A DNA stretch of 64,000 nt from CAYPGJ01 sp050174775. Its GTDB lineage: Bacteria > Planctomycetota > Phycisphaerae > Phycisphaerales > UBA1924. Under the pieces are notes generated by a model, which was not told where the DNA came from, made no database searches, and saw only the letters and a program-made list of their open reading frames with translations. This document shows positions 36,873-45,104 of this stretch, in pieces (the first letter of the stretch is position 1; each line of letters starts with the position of its first letter). The stretch covers positions 1-64,000 of the forward strand of contig JBFXJP010000008.1 in the NCBI GenBank assembly GCA_050174775.1, written 5' to 3'. Position numbers and translations under genes: made by a program.

Positions 36873-37925
36873 TCACGATAGCGATGCTCCTTCCGGAAAG
36901 CCGAATCGCACGTTCATGCACTGCACCGCCTGACCCGCGGCGCCCTTCACCAGATTGTCGATCGCGCTCACCACAATCAGGTGACCTTCCTCATCGTCCG
37001 CCGCCAAACCAATGTCGCAACGGTTCGTGTTCCGCACCGCCGCAACGCTCGGCCACTTCCCCTCCGGCAACACCCGCACGAACGCCTCACCCCCGTACGT
37101 CTCCTCCAACAACTTCCGCGCAGACGCCCCATCCCACGACCCCAGCAACTCCACGTGCATCGTCGACAGGATCCCGCGCTCAAACGCCCCCAGGTGCGGC
37201 GTGAAGTACACCGGCCCCCCGACCTGCTCGCTGATCTCCGGCTGATGCCGATGCCCCAGCACCTTGTACGGCTGCAGCGACACCTCGCAGAAGTGCACCG
37301 TCTGACTCAGCCCGCGACCCGCGCCCGACACCCCCGACGTCGAGTCCACAATCGGCCGACGCGCCCAGTCGATCGCCCCCGCCTTCGCCAGCGGTCGCAA
37401 CGCCAGGATCGCCGACGTCGGATAGCACCCCGCGCACGCGATCAACCCCGCGCTCTTGATCGCGCCCCGGTTGATCTCCGGTATCCCGTACACCGCGCGC
37501 TCCAGCAACTCCGGCGCGCCGTGCTCGTGCCCGTACGCCCTCGCATACTGCCCCGCGTCCCGGAACCGGAACGCCGCCGAAATATCAATCACCACAACCC
37601 CCGCGCGCAACAACTCACCCGCGATCTGCTCCGAAACCTCGTGCGGCGTCGCCAGAAACGCCACCTGCGGCCGCAGCGCCAACGCGCTCCCCACGTCATA
37701 CGGCCCCACCCGCAGCTCCGTCGCGCCCCCGAACCGCGGATGCAACTCGTCAAACCGCGCAGGCGCCTCGTCCGCGCTCCCCGCGCGACGCAGCGAGCCG
37801 AACAGCCCGACCACCTCCACCCCGGGGTGACGCAGCAGCAACCCCGCGGCCTCAGCCCCGCTGTAGCCGCTCGCGCCAACGACGATCGCGCGGACCGCCG
37901 CCAAACTCGTTTGTGCTTGGCTCAC
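36873..37925 (-). CDS. argC: N-acetyl-gamma-glutamyl-phosphate reductase
   Basis: 350 residues. AIVVGASGYSGAEAAGLLLRHP at the N-terminus, FLATPHEVSEQI, VIDISAAFRFRD, the catalytic site IACAGCYPTSAIL, DSTSGVSGAGRGLSQTVHFCEV and IDNLVKGAAGQAVQCMN. Together with LysY the window has both the standard and the carrier-protein branches of this family. GTG start overlaps the argR stop (GTGA). Confidence 0.95.
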   Translation of the reverse strand: MSQAQTSLAAVRAIVVGASGYSGAEAAGLLLRHPGVEVVGLFGSLRRAGSADEAPARFDELHPRFGGATELRVGPYDVGSALALRPQVAFLATPHEVSEQIAGELLRAGVVVIDISAAFRFRDAGQYARAYGHEHGAPELLERAVYGIPEINRGAIKSAGLIACAGCYPTSAILALRPLAKAGAIDWARRPIVDSTSGVSGAGRGLSQTVHFCEVSLQPYKVLGHRHQPEISEQVGGPVYFTPHLGAFERGILSTMHVELLGSWDGASARKLLEETYGGEAFVRVLPEGKWPSVAAVRNTNRCDIGLAADDEEGHLIVVSAIDNLVKGAAGQAVQCMNVRFGFPEGASLS

Positions 37926-38380
37926 GCGCCTCGCGCCCCGTCCAGCAGCGTGTCCGCCAACCGTCGCGCATCGTCAGCCGTGCGCATCGCGATGAAGATC
38001 GTGTCGTCCCCGGCGATCGTCCCCAGCGCCTCCTCCAACCCAGCCCCATCCATGGCGACAGCCAGCGACTGCGCGTGCCCAACGCCAGTCCGCACCACCA
38101 CGAGCTGTCCAGCCGCCTCTGCCGTCACCAGAAACTCCTGCAACGCCCGCTCCAAGGCCCGCTGCGCCGCCTCTCCGCTGTCGTACCCGACCTCCCCCGG
38201 AATCGCATACCCCTCCGGGGTCTTGATCACGCCAAGCTCACGCAGGTCCCGCGAAAGCGTCCCCTGCGTCACCGCAAACCCGTCCCGCTCCAGGGACGCC
38301 CGCAGAAACTCCTGATTCGGCACGCGCGTACGCCGCAGCGTGTCCAGAATCCGAGCCTGTCTGCGAGGTTTATCGAACAT
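37922..38380 (-). CDS. argR: Arginine repressor ArgR
   Basis: About 152 residues from ATG 38380; an upstream ATG at 38404 would fall inside the putative promoter. The N-terminal winged helix shows VTQGTLSRDLRELGVIKT (the ArgR SRDLxELG motif). The C-terminal oligomerisation/arginine domain ends GTIAGDDTIFIAMRTADDARRLADTL with the GDDT arginine-binding motif. First gene of argR-C-B-F-G-H-J and the likely regulator of the whole operon. Confidence 0.93.
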   Translation of the reverse strand: MFDKPRRQARILDTLRRTRVPNQEFLRASLERDGFAVTQGTLSRDLRELGVIKTPEGYAIPGEVGYDSGEAAQRALERALQEFLVTAEAAGQLVVVRTGVGHAQSLAVAMDGAGLEEALGTIAGDDTIFIAMRTADDARRLADTLLDGARGA

Positions 38381-38383
38381 CGC

Positions 38384-38415
38384 ATAATCATGACTTGAAT
38401 GCATATTAATGTCAA
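38384..38415 (-). promoter_or_regulatory. Promoter/ARG-box-like AT-rich segment upstream of argR
   Basis: On the minus strand, TTGACA (38415-38410) leads into an AT-rich stretch (TTAATATGCATTCAAGTCATGATTATG). GATTAT (38389-38384) could be a -10, with a long 20-base spacer. TGACAT-TAAT-ATGCAT resembles a weak ARG box (ideal TGAAT-N4-ATTCA). The ArgR ATG at 38380 would be nearly leaderless. Confidence 0.35.
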
Positions 38416-38516
38416 GCCATCGCCACGAGTTTTTATCGGCCCACGTCTTCTCTAAGTATCAAGGCTACTTGGGCAAGTAGCTCCTACACTCGCCCCTTAG
38501 ACTGTATCCTGACGGC

Positions 38517-39800
38517 ATGGACACCACACCGATCAAAATGACCGACGACCAGGCATTGGCCAAGTCAGTGCAGGCCGCCGCCGTCTTTTCGCCTCGTACA
38601 CCCGTGAATAGGCGAGCACTGTTTGCCGGTCGTTGGAGGCAAATGAACTCCCTCGTGGATGCGGTCTCGCAAGTCGGCCTGCATGTCGTGCTATTCGGTG
38701 AAAGGGGTGTGGGCAAAAGTTCCCTCGCGAACATTGTGGGCCCCCTTCTGGAAGTCATGAATCCAAGGCTCAAGCACTTGGTGGTTCGTGTGAACGCGAA
38801 CAAGGAAGACACCTTTGCAAGCGTGTGGCGAAAGGTCTTCGATGAAATCACCTTTGTGGAGAACAAGCCGCTGGTTGGGTTCAATGCTCCTACGACACAG
38901 GAAGTACGGAGTCTTCGTGAAGTCTATGGAATAGGTGAAGAGCTCGGCATCGACGACGTGCGCCGCATCCTCGCGAGACTGCCTAGCTCAGTTATGGTGA
39001 TTGACGAGTTCGATCGTCTCCCAAGAAGAGCGGCCGCAGCCTTCACCGATTTGATCAAAGCTCTCTCCGACGGAGCTGTTCCGTCGACAGTGATTCTCGT
39101 CGGCGTGGCCGAAACCGTCGACGGACTCGTGAGGGATCACTCGTCGATCCCGAGAGCGCTCGTGCAGATACACATGCCGCGCATGACTACTGCGGAACTA
39201 GGCGAGATCTTGCTTAAAGCCGCGGAATCGCTCGAAATGACCTTTGATTCGGATGCCTCATCGCGAATAGCGCGTATGTCTCAGGGCCTTCCGCACTTCA
39301 CACACCTCGTCGGTCAGTTTGCGGTGCGGCGCGCTTGTGAGAGGCGAAGCTTTTCTGTTTCGCTCAATGATGTGAATCAGGGCTTGGCCGACGCCGTCAA
39401 GGGTGTCGATCAAACGACCGCTACAACGTATGCAACCGCCACACACTCCGCACACCAAGCCGCTCTTTTCTCGCAGGTCTTGCTCGCATGCGCTCTGACC
39501 GCGTGCATCCTCCCAGATAATGCGCTCGGATACTTTCAAGCAGTCGATGTCGTTGAACCCCTTTCATCTGTTCTCGAACGCGAGGTTCAAATCGCAACAT
39601 TTAATGGGCATCTCTCAGAATTCTGCACCGATAAGAGGGCAAACGTTCTGGAGCGGACAGGGAATCCGCGAGCGTACCGATATCGATTTCACGATCCGCT
39701 GATGCCTCCGTACGTAATCCTCCGAAGTATCGCTGAAAAAATGGTGACTGCTGAGTTCGTCGATGCCTTCCTGAACACTCATGAAGGCGGGTCGAGGTAG
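38517..39800 (+). CDS. Orphan AAA ATPase (Orc1/Cdc6-like fold)
   Basis: 427 residues. P-loop GERGVGKSS near residue 63, Walker B VMVIDEFDRL near 160, sensor-1-like ILVGVAETV and the lid segment PHFTHLVGQFAVRRACE. The C-terminal 150 residues are not recognised and have a helical appearance, possibly winged-helix. GC content is visibly lower than in the neighbours (mixed codon endings, many AT-ending codons), and the gene sits alone between argR and the ABC exporter. It looks horizontally acquired. AAA proteins of this shape occur in defence and mobile-element contexts; no partner is adjacent. Confidence 0.75.
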   Translation: MDTTPIKMTDDQALAKSVQAAAVFSPRTPVNRRALFAGRWRQMNSLVDAVSQVGLHVVLFGERGVGKSSLANIVGPLLEVMNPRLKHLVVRVNANKEDTFASVWRKVFDEITFVENKPLVGFNAPTTQEVRSLREVYGIGEELGIDDVRRILARLPSSVMVIDEFDRLPRRAAAAFTDLIKALSDGAVPSTVILVGVAETVDGLVRDHSSIPRALVQIHMPRMTTAELGEILLKAAESLEMTFDSDASSRIARMSQGLPHFTHLVGQFAVRRACERRSFSVSLNDVNQGLADAVKGVDQTTATTYATATHSAHQAALFSQVLLACALTACILPDNALGYFQAVDVVEPLSSVLEREVQIATFNGHLSEFCTDKRANVLERTGNPRAYRYRFHDPLMPPYVILRSIAEKMVTAEFVDAFLNTHEGGSR

Positions 39801-39840
39801 CTCTCTCGATTATCCCGCGAGTGCCATCCTCACCTGCAGC

Positions 39841-41844
39841 TCAGCTCCCCCCCAACAACCCCCTCGCCACCGCCGCCGACACCGCAGGATCCTCACTCCC
39901 GCCCGCCCCACCCGGCCCCCCCGCCGTGCTCAGCTGCCGGTTCAGCAAACTCGCATACCTGCCCCCCGCGCGCAGCAACTCCTCGTGCGAGCCCACCTCC
40001 ACGATTCCCCCGGCCTCCAGCACCACGATCCGGTCCGCGTGCCGCACCGTCGACAACCGGTGCGCGATCACGAAGCACGTCCGCCCCCGCATCAGCGTCG
40101 CAAGGCTCTCCTGAATGAGCGCCTCGCTCTCCGCGTCCAGATTGCTCGTCGCCTCATCCAGAATCAAAAGCCGCGGGTCCGCCAGGAGCGCCCGCGCAAT
40201 CGCGATCCGCTGCTTCTGCCCCCCCGACAAACGCACGCCACGCTCCCCCACCAGCGTCTCGTACCCCTTGGGCAACCCCTCGATGAACTCCGCCGCGTTC
40301 GCCGCCAGCGCGGCCTCGCGCATCTCCCCCTCACCAGCCCCCGGCCGCGCATACCGGATGTTCTCCGACACCGTCCCGTCAAACAGAAACACGTCCTGCT
40401 CCACCACTCCCAGCAGCGCGCGGTACGAACGCGTCTCGATCTTCCGCAAATCCACGCCGTCAAACCGCAGCACGCCCTCCGTCGGGTCGTAGAACCGCGC
40501 GATCAGGTTGCACAGCGTCGTCTTCCCCGCCCCGCTCGGCCCAACGAGCGCAATCACCTCTCCCGCCGCAACATCCAGATCAATGTCATGCAGCACGCGC
40601 TCCCCCGGCTCGCCCGCCGCGTTCTTCGGATACGCAAACGACACCCCCTCCAGCGTGATCCGACCCTCCACACGCGCCGGGTCCAGCGCGATCGTCTCCC
40701 GCTCGCTCGTCCGCGCAAACTCCCTCGGCTCCTCCAGCAGATCCAGCACCTTGTCCAGCCCCGCCAGATTCGTCTGCATCGTCGTCGCGCTCACCGCGAT
40801 CGTCTCTAACGGCGACAGCAGCATCAGCAGATACGCGCTGAACATCATGATGTCGCCGATCGTCAGCGTCCCGTCCAGCACACGCCCACCGCCGTACACC
40901 AGCAGCCCCGCGCTGGCGACCGGGATCAGCAGCGCCCACGACATGTCGATGAACCGGCTCCACCACCAGGCAAGCACCTCCTGCCGGATCATGAAGTGGT
41001 TGCTCTTCACGAACGCGCCCGCCTCACCCTGCTCGCGCCCGAACCCGCGCACCACGCGCATCCCCCCGAACGCCTCCGTCGAGCGACCGTCGATCACCTG
41101 ACGCGTCTGCCGGATGTCCCGGTACACCGGACGGATCCGCCCGATCCACGTCCGATGCGTGAACCACACCAGCGGCATCAGCAGCAGCGCGCCCAGCAGC
41201 AGCCTCCAGTCCGTCCACGCAAGGATGATCAGCGTCCCCAGCAGCTGCACCACCGCGCGCCACGGGTTGTAGAGCATCGTGAACACCAGCTCCGCCGCGC
41301 CCCCAGTGTCCTCCCGCAGAATGCTCGCGATCCCCCCGCTCTTGAGCGCGTACACCCGGTGCAGCGGCAGCCGCACCGCATGATCGAACACCTTCCTCCG
41401 AAGCGACACCTCGATCCGCTTCCGCAAACGCGTCGTCTGCCACCGACCCCACATCCCCACCACCACCGACAACGCGGCCAGCACGACCAACGCCCCCGCC
41501 ACCACCCACAGCAACGACCGCGCCTCACGAGTCACCGGAACCCACTCCGGAATCCCGCTCGGCCCAGGCTTGTCCGTCAGCACGTAATCGATGAACACCT
41601 TCGTCGACGCCGGCATCGCCAGCCCCAGCAACGTCGCCACCGTCAGCGTCCCCAGCGACGCCACCATGATCCCGCGATGCTCCCCCACGATTTTCCAGAA
41701 CGCGCGGAGCAGCGCGAAGAACGTCCGCGAGCGCTTCTTCTTCGACGGCGATCCCGGAGCCTCCAGCGGCTCCTGCTTCCGCTCCCGACGCAACGCGCGG
41801 TACTCCCGGAATCTCCTCCCACTACTCGACGGCGCGGATGACAT
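39841..41844 (-). CDS. ABC transporter, fused permease and ATPase (MsbA-like)
   Basis: 667 residues. About 55 basic N-terminal residues, six membrane segments (about 60-330), then a nucleotide-binding domain: Walker A LVGPSGAGKTTL, Q-loop GVVEQDVFLFDG, signature VRLSGGQKQRIAIARAL, Walker B LLILDEATSNLD, H-loop IAHRLSTV. Homodimeric exporter layout of the lipid/drug type. Substrate unknown. Divergent from the flavoprotein with only 42 bases between the starts. Confidence 0.92.
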   Translation of the reverse strand: MSSAPSSSGRRFREYRALRRERKQEPLEAPGSPSKKKRSRTFFALLRAFWKIVGEHRGIMVASLGTLTVATLLGLAMPASTKVFIDYVLTDKPGPSGIPEWVPVTREARSLLWVVAGALVVLAALSVVVGMWGRWQTTRLRKRIEVSLRRKVFDHAVRLPLHRVYALKSGGIASILREDTGGAAELVFTMLYNPWRAVVQLLGTLIILAWTDWRLLLGALLLMPLVWFTHRTWIGRIRPVYRDIRQTRQVIDGRSTEAFGGMRVVRGFGREQGEAGAFVKSNHFMIRQEVLAWWWSRFIDMSWALLIPVASAGLLVYGGGRVLDGTLTIGDIMMFSAYLLMLLSPLETIAVSATTMQTNLAGLDKVLDLLEEPREFARTSERETIALDPARVEGRITLEGVSFAYPKNAAGEPGERVLHDIDLDVAAGEVIALVGPSGAGKTTLCNLIARFYDPTEGVLRFDGVDLRKIETRSYRALLGVVEQDVFLFDGTVSENIRYARPGAGEGEMREAALAANAAEFIEGLPKGYETLVGERGVRLSGGQKQRIAIARALLADPRLLILDEATSNLDAESEALIQESLATLMRGRTCFVIAHRLSTVRHADRIVVLEAGGIVEVGSHEELLRAGGRYASLLNRQLSTAGGPGGAGGSEDPAVSAAVARGLLGGS

Positions 41845-41886
41845 AAGCCCGATCCTAGGTCACGCCCCGTACCATCGACCCACCCC

Positions 41887-43167
41887 GTGACCTCCCCCAC
41901 TCCCCCACAACACGTTGATCTCGCCGTCATCGGCGCCGGCGCCGCGGGACTCATGGCCGCCATCTCCGCAGGGCGAGAAGCGCAACGGCTCAACGCCAGA
42001 CTCACCATCGTCGCGCTCGACGGCGCCCGCACCCTCGGCGCCAAAATCCTCGTCGCAGGCGGCGGACGCTGCAACGTCACCCACCACCAGGTCGACGACT
42101 CCGCATACGCAGGCTCCACACGCCCCGCCATCCGCAAAGTCCTCAAACGCTTCGACGTCCCCGACACCATCCGCTTCTTCCGCGAGCTCGGCGTCGAGCT
42201 GAAGAAGGAAGACACCGGCAAACTCTTCCCCGTCACCGACTCCGCGCGCGACGTCCTCAACGCCCTCCTCCGCGCCGCGCGCGACGCCGACGTCAAAGTC
42301 ATCCACCCCTGGCGCGTCGCCGACGTGCAGCCCGACCCCGACGGCTTCCTCGTGACACGCGACGACGAAGCCGAAGGCCCGAGCGCGTTCCGCGCGCGCC
42401 GGGTCATCCTCGCCACCGGCGGGCTCTCGCTCCCCAAGTCCGGCTCCGACGGGCAAGGCCTCAACATCGCGCGCGCGCTCCACGTCGAAGTCACACCCCG
42501 ACTCTTCCCCGCCCTCGTCCCCCTCACCCTCCCCAGGGATCACTTCCTCTGTGCGCTCAGCGGCATCACCATCCCCGCGGCCATCACCGTGCGCACCGGA
42601 ACAAACAAGAAGATCGTCTCCTTCACCAACTCCACCCTCCTCACCCATTTCGGATTGTCGGGTCCAGGTGTCCTGGATGCCTCTCGGTACTACCTCGATG
42701 CGCGCGCGCAAGACCCCGAAGTAGGCCTCGAAATACATTTCTTGCCATTCCACAGTTCTGAGTGGCTCGACGAACAGCTCCGCTCCGCGGGGAAGGCCAC
42801 CCCGACCACGATCCTGCGCGAGCACATGCCCGAACGGCTCGCCCGCGCCCTCGCAGGCAACGACGCCAACACCCCCTGCGCCGCACTCACCAAGGACGCA
42901 CGACGCGCCATCGTCACCGCCTGCACCGCCCTCCGACTCCCCATCACCGGCAACCGGGGATACCTCTTCGCGGAGGTCACCGCGGGCGGCGTCCCCCTCT
43001 CCGCCCTGCGCCTCGAGTCCATGGAATCCCGCGCGCAACCCGGCCTCCACCTCGTCGGCGAGATCTGCGACGTCGACGGACGCATCGGCGGATTCAACTT
43101 CCAGTGGGCATGGGCCTCCGGCTTCGTCGCAGGCTCCGCCGCCGCCGCCGCGCTCGCCGGTTGCTGA
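41887..43167 (+). CDS. NAD(P)/FAD-dependent oxidoreductase, HI0933/BaiN family
   Basis: 426 residues from GTG 41887. FAD-binding IGAGAAGLMAAISAG, then ILVAGGGRCNVTH, which is the family signature, FRELGVELKKEDTGKLFPVTDSARDVL, ILATGGLSLPKSGSDGQG, LLTHFGLSGPGVLDAS and the C-terminal GEICDVDGRIGGFNFQWAWASGFVAG. Homologues include E. coli YhiN and the BaiN bile-acid enzyme. The substrate here is unknown. Confidence 0.9.
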   Translation: MTSPTPPQHVDLAVIGAGAAGLMAAISAGREAQRLNARLTIVALDGARTLGAKILVAGGGRCNVTHHQVDDSAYAGSTRPAIRKVLKRFDVPDTIRFFRELGVELKKEDTGKLFPVTDSARDVLNALLRAARDADVKVIHPWRVADVQPDPDGFLVTRDDEAEGPSAFRARRVILATGGLSLPKSGSDGQGLNIARALHVEVTPRLFPALVPLTLPRDHFLCALSGITIPAAITVRTGTNKKIVSFTNSTLLTHFGLSGPGVLDASRYYLDARAQDPEVGLEIHFLPFHSSEWLDEQLRSAGKATPTTILREHMPERLARALAGNDANTPCAALTKDARRAIVTACTALRLPITGNRGYLFAEVTAGGVPLSALRLESMESRAQPGLHLVGEICDVDGRIGGFNFQWAWASGFVAGSAAAAALAGC

Positions 43168-43253
43168 TCCACGAAAACCTCGGATGATGGGCCCGCTGCC
43201 CGCCGCGACGCAATCCAACGCCGCCGCGAGCCGCCCGGAGCACAGGGCCACGA

Positions 43254-45104
43254 ATGTCCACCGAATCCACCCTCATCGCGTTCGCCGCAGTGCTTGTATT
43301 CGGCGTCGGCGCGCAATGGCTCTCCTGGAAGGTCCGCGTCCCCTCCATCCTCACCCTCCTCATCGCAGGCTTCCTGGCAGGACGCGTCGGCCTCGTCGAC
43401 CCCGACAAACTCCTGGGCGACCTCCTCATCCCCATCGTCTCCCTCTCCGTCGCCCTCATCCTCTACGAGGGCGGCCTCACCCTCCGCTTCTCCGAACTCA
43501 CCAGAGGCGCTGCCGCCGTACGAAACCTCGTCACCATCGGCGCCGCCGTCACCTGGCTCCTCGCAGCGCTCGCAGCCAAACTCACCCTCCCCTTCGGCTG
43601 GGAGCTCTCCCTCCTCTTCGGCGCCGTCCTCGTCGTCACCGGCCCCACCGTCATCATCCCCCTCCTCCAGTTCATCAGACCCACAGGCGCCGTCGGACCC
43701 GTCTTGAAGTGGGAAGGCATCGTCATCGACCCCATCGGCGCCATGCTCGCCGTCCTCGTCTATGAGGGTGTCACCGCGGGCGTCACCGGCGCCGGCGGCG
43801 CCATGAGCATCCTCATCGTTGCCGTCAAAACGATCGTCATCGGCACGGTTGTGGGGTTCGTCGCCGGCCGCCTCCTCGCCCTCGCCCTCTCCCGCTTCCT
43901 CGTCCCCGAGCAGCTCGAGAACCCCCTCTCCCTCATGATCGTCACCGCCGCGTTCGCCCTCTCGAACGCGCTGCAGCACGAGTCCGGGCTCTTCGCCGCC
44001 ACCGTCATGGGCCTCACCCTGGCCAACCAGAAGCGCGCCGAGATCCGCCAGATCGTGGATTTCAAGGAGAACCTCCGCGTTCTCCTCATCGCGGCCCTCT
44101 TCATACTGCTCGCCGCGCGACTCAGCTGGGACGACGCGCGCGCACTCCTCTCGCCCGGCGTCCTCGCCTTCCTCGTCATCCTCGTCGTCATCGTCCGCCC
44201 CGCCTGCGTCCTCCTCTCCACCATCGGCTCCGCCCTCGGACGCAAGGAACGCATCTTCCTCATGGCCATGGCCCCGCGCGGAATCGTGGCCGCCTCCATC
44301 GCCGCCGTCTTCGGCATCCGACTCCAAGAGCAGGGCTTCGAACACGCAAATCTGCTGACCCCCTTCACCTTCGCCGTCATCATCGGAACTGTGGCTCTCT
44401 ACGGCCTCTCCTCCCGCCCCATCGCCAAACGCCTCGGCCTCGCCGAGCCCAACCCGCAGGGGGTCATCATCGTCGGCGCCCACTGGTGGGCCCGCACCAT
44501 CGCCTCCGCCCTCCGAGACGCCGGCATCCGCACCCTCCTCGTCGACAACAACCGGGCCAACTCCCGCGCCGCCCGCGCCTCCCAGCTCCCCATCCACACC
44601 GCCAACATCCTCGACGAATCCCTCCTCGAAGAGATAGATCTGGGTGGAATGGGCCGCCTCGTCGCCCTCACCGCCAACGATCTGGTGAACGTCATGGCCT
44701 GCCAGCGTTTCATGCGGGTCCTCGGACGCGAAAATGTGTATCAGCTCGCGGGGCAGGTCGACCCCGCTGAGGCCAAGGGCCACGCCGGACATCCCCACGG
44801 GCGCCGCTTGTTCTCCGCGGAGTCCTCGTACCGGGAGATCGATCGGATGCTGGGGAGCGGCGGGGAGATCCGCACCGTCCCGTTCACGGACGCCTCCAAG
44901 CTCAGCGCGTTGCGCCCGGAGGAAGGGCCGCGCGTGGTGCCGATGTTCCTGATCACCTCAAAAAAGCGCGTCCGCGTCCTGACCGGGAACGAGGAACTGA
45001 CCCCCACCCCCGGCGATTCTTTGATTTTGCTTGTGCCGAAGGAGTTGGTGAGCGCGGTGTCGGCGTGGGGGCCGCGCGAGGCGGGGACGACGGCTAGCGC
45101 GTAA
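43254..45104 (+). CDS. Cation:proton antiporter (NhaP/CPA1-type) with C-terminal TrkA-N/TrkA-C region
   Basis: 616 residues. About twelve membrane segments in residues 1-390 (WLSWKVRVPSILTLLIAGFLAG, LILYEGGLTLRFSEL, VVTGPTVIIPLLQF, IDPIGAMLAVLVYEG, APRGIVAASIAAVFG). A RCK/TrkA-N-like domain begins at VIIVGAHWWART near 404, and a TrkA-C-like end reads ELTPTPGDSLILLVPKE. Likely Na+ or K+/H+ exchange regulated by nucleotide. Codon third positions change from C-ending to G-ending near 44.65-44.83 kb, within the TrkA-N part. The 3' end overlaps the next gene by 11 bases, convergently. Confidence 0.88.
   Translation: MSTESTLIAFAAVLVFGVGAQWLSWKVRVPSILTLLIAGFLAGRVGLVDPDKLLGDLLIPIVSLSVALILYEGGLTLRFSELTRGAAAVRNLVTIGAAVTWLLAALAAKLTLPFGWELSLLFGAVLVVTGPTVIIPLLQFIRPTGAVGPVLKWEGIVIDPIGAMLAVLVYEGVTAGVTGAGGAMSILIVAVKTIVIGTVVGFVAGRLLALALSRFLVPEQLENPLSLMIVTAAFALSNALQHESGLFAATVMGLTLANQKRAEIRQIVDFKENLRVLLIAALFILLAARLSWDDARALLSPGVLAFLVILVVIVRPACVLLSTIGSALGRKERIFLMAMAPRGIVAASIAAVFGIRLQEQGFEHANLLTPFTFAVIIGTVALYGLSSRPIAKRLGLAEPNPQGVIIVGAHWWARTIASALRDAGIRTLLVDNNRANSRAARASQLPIHTANILDESLLEEIDLGGMGRLVALTANDLVNVMACQRFMRVLGRENVYQLAGQVDPAEAKGHAGHPHGRRLFSAESSYREIDRMLGSGGEIRTVPFTDASKLSALRPEEGPRVVPMFLITSKKRVRVLTGNEELTPTPGDSLILLVPKELVSAVSAWGPREAGTTASA

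Noticed and set aside
44600..44900. Replication origin as the cause of the skew switch
   Set aside because: No dnaA, dnaN or parAB genes, no DnaA-box cluster and no AT-rich unwinding region; the switch lies in a coding sequence, and a second opposite switch is only about 20 kb away.
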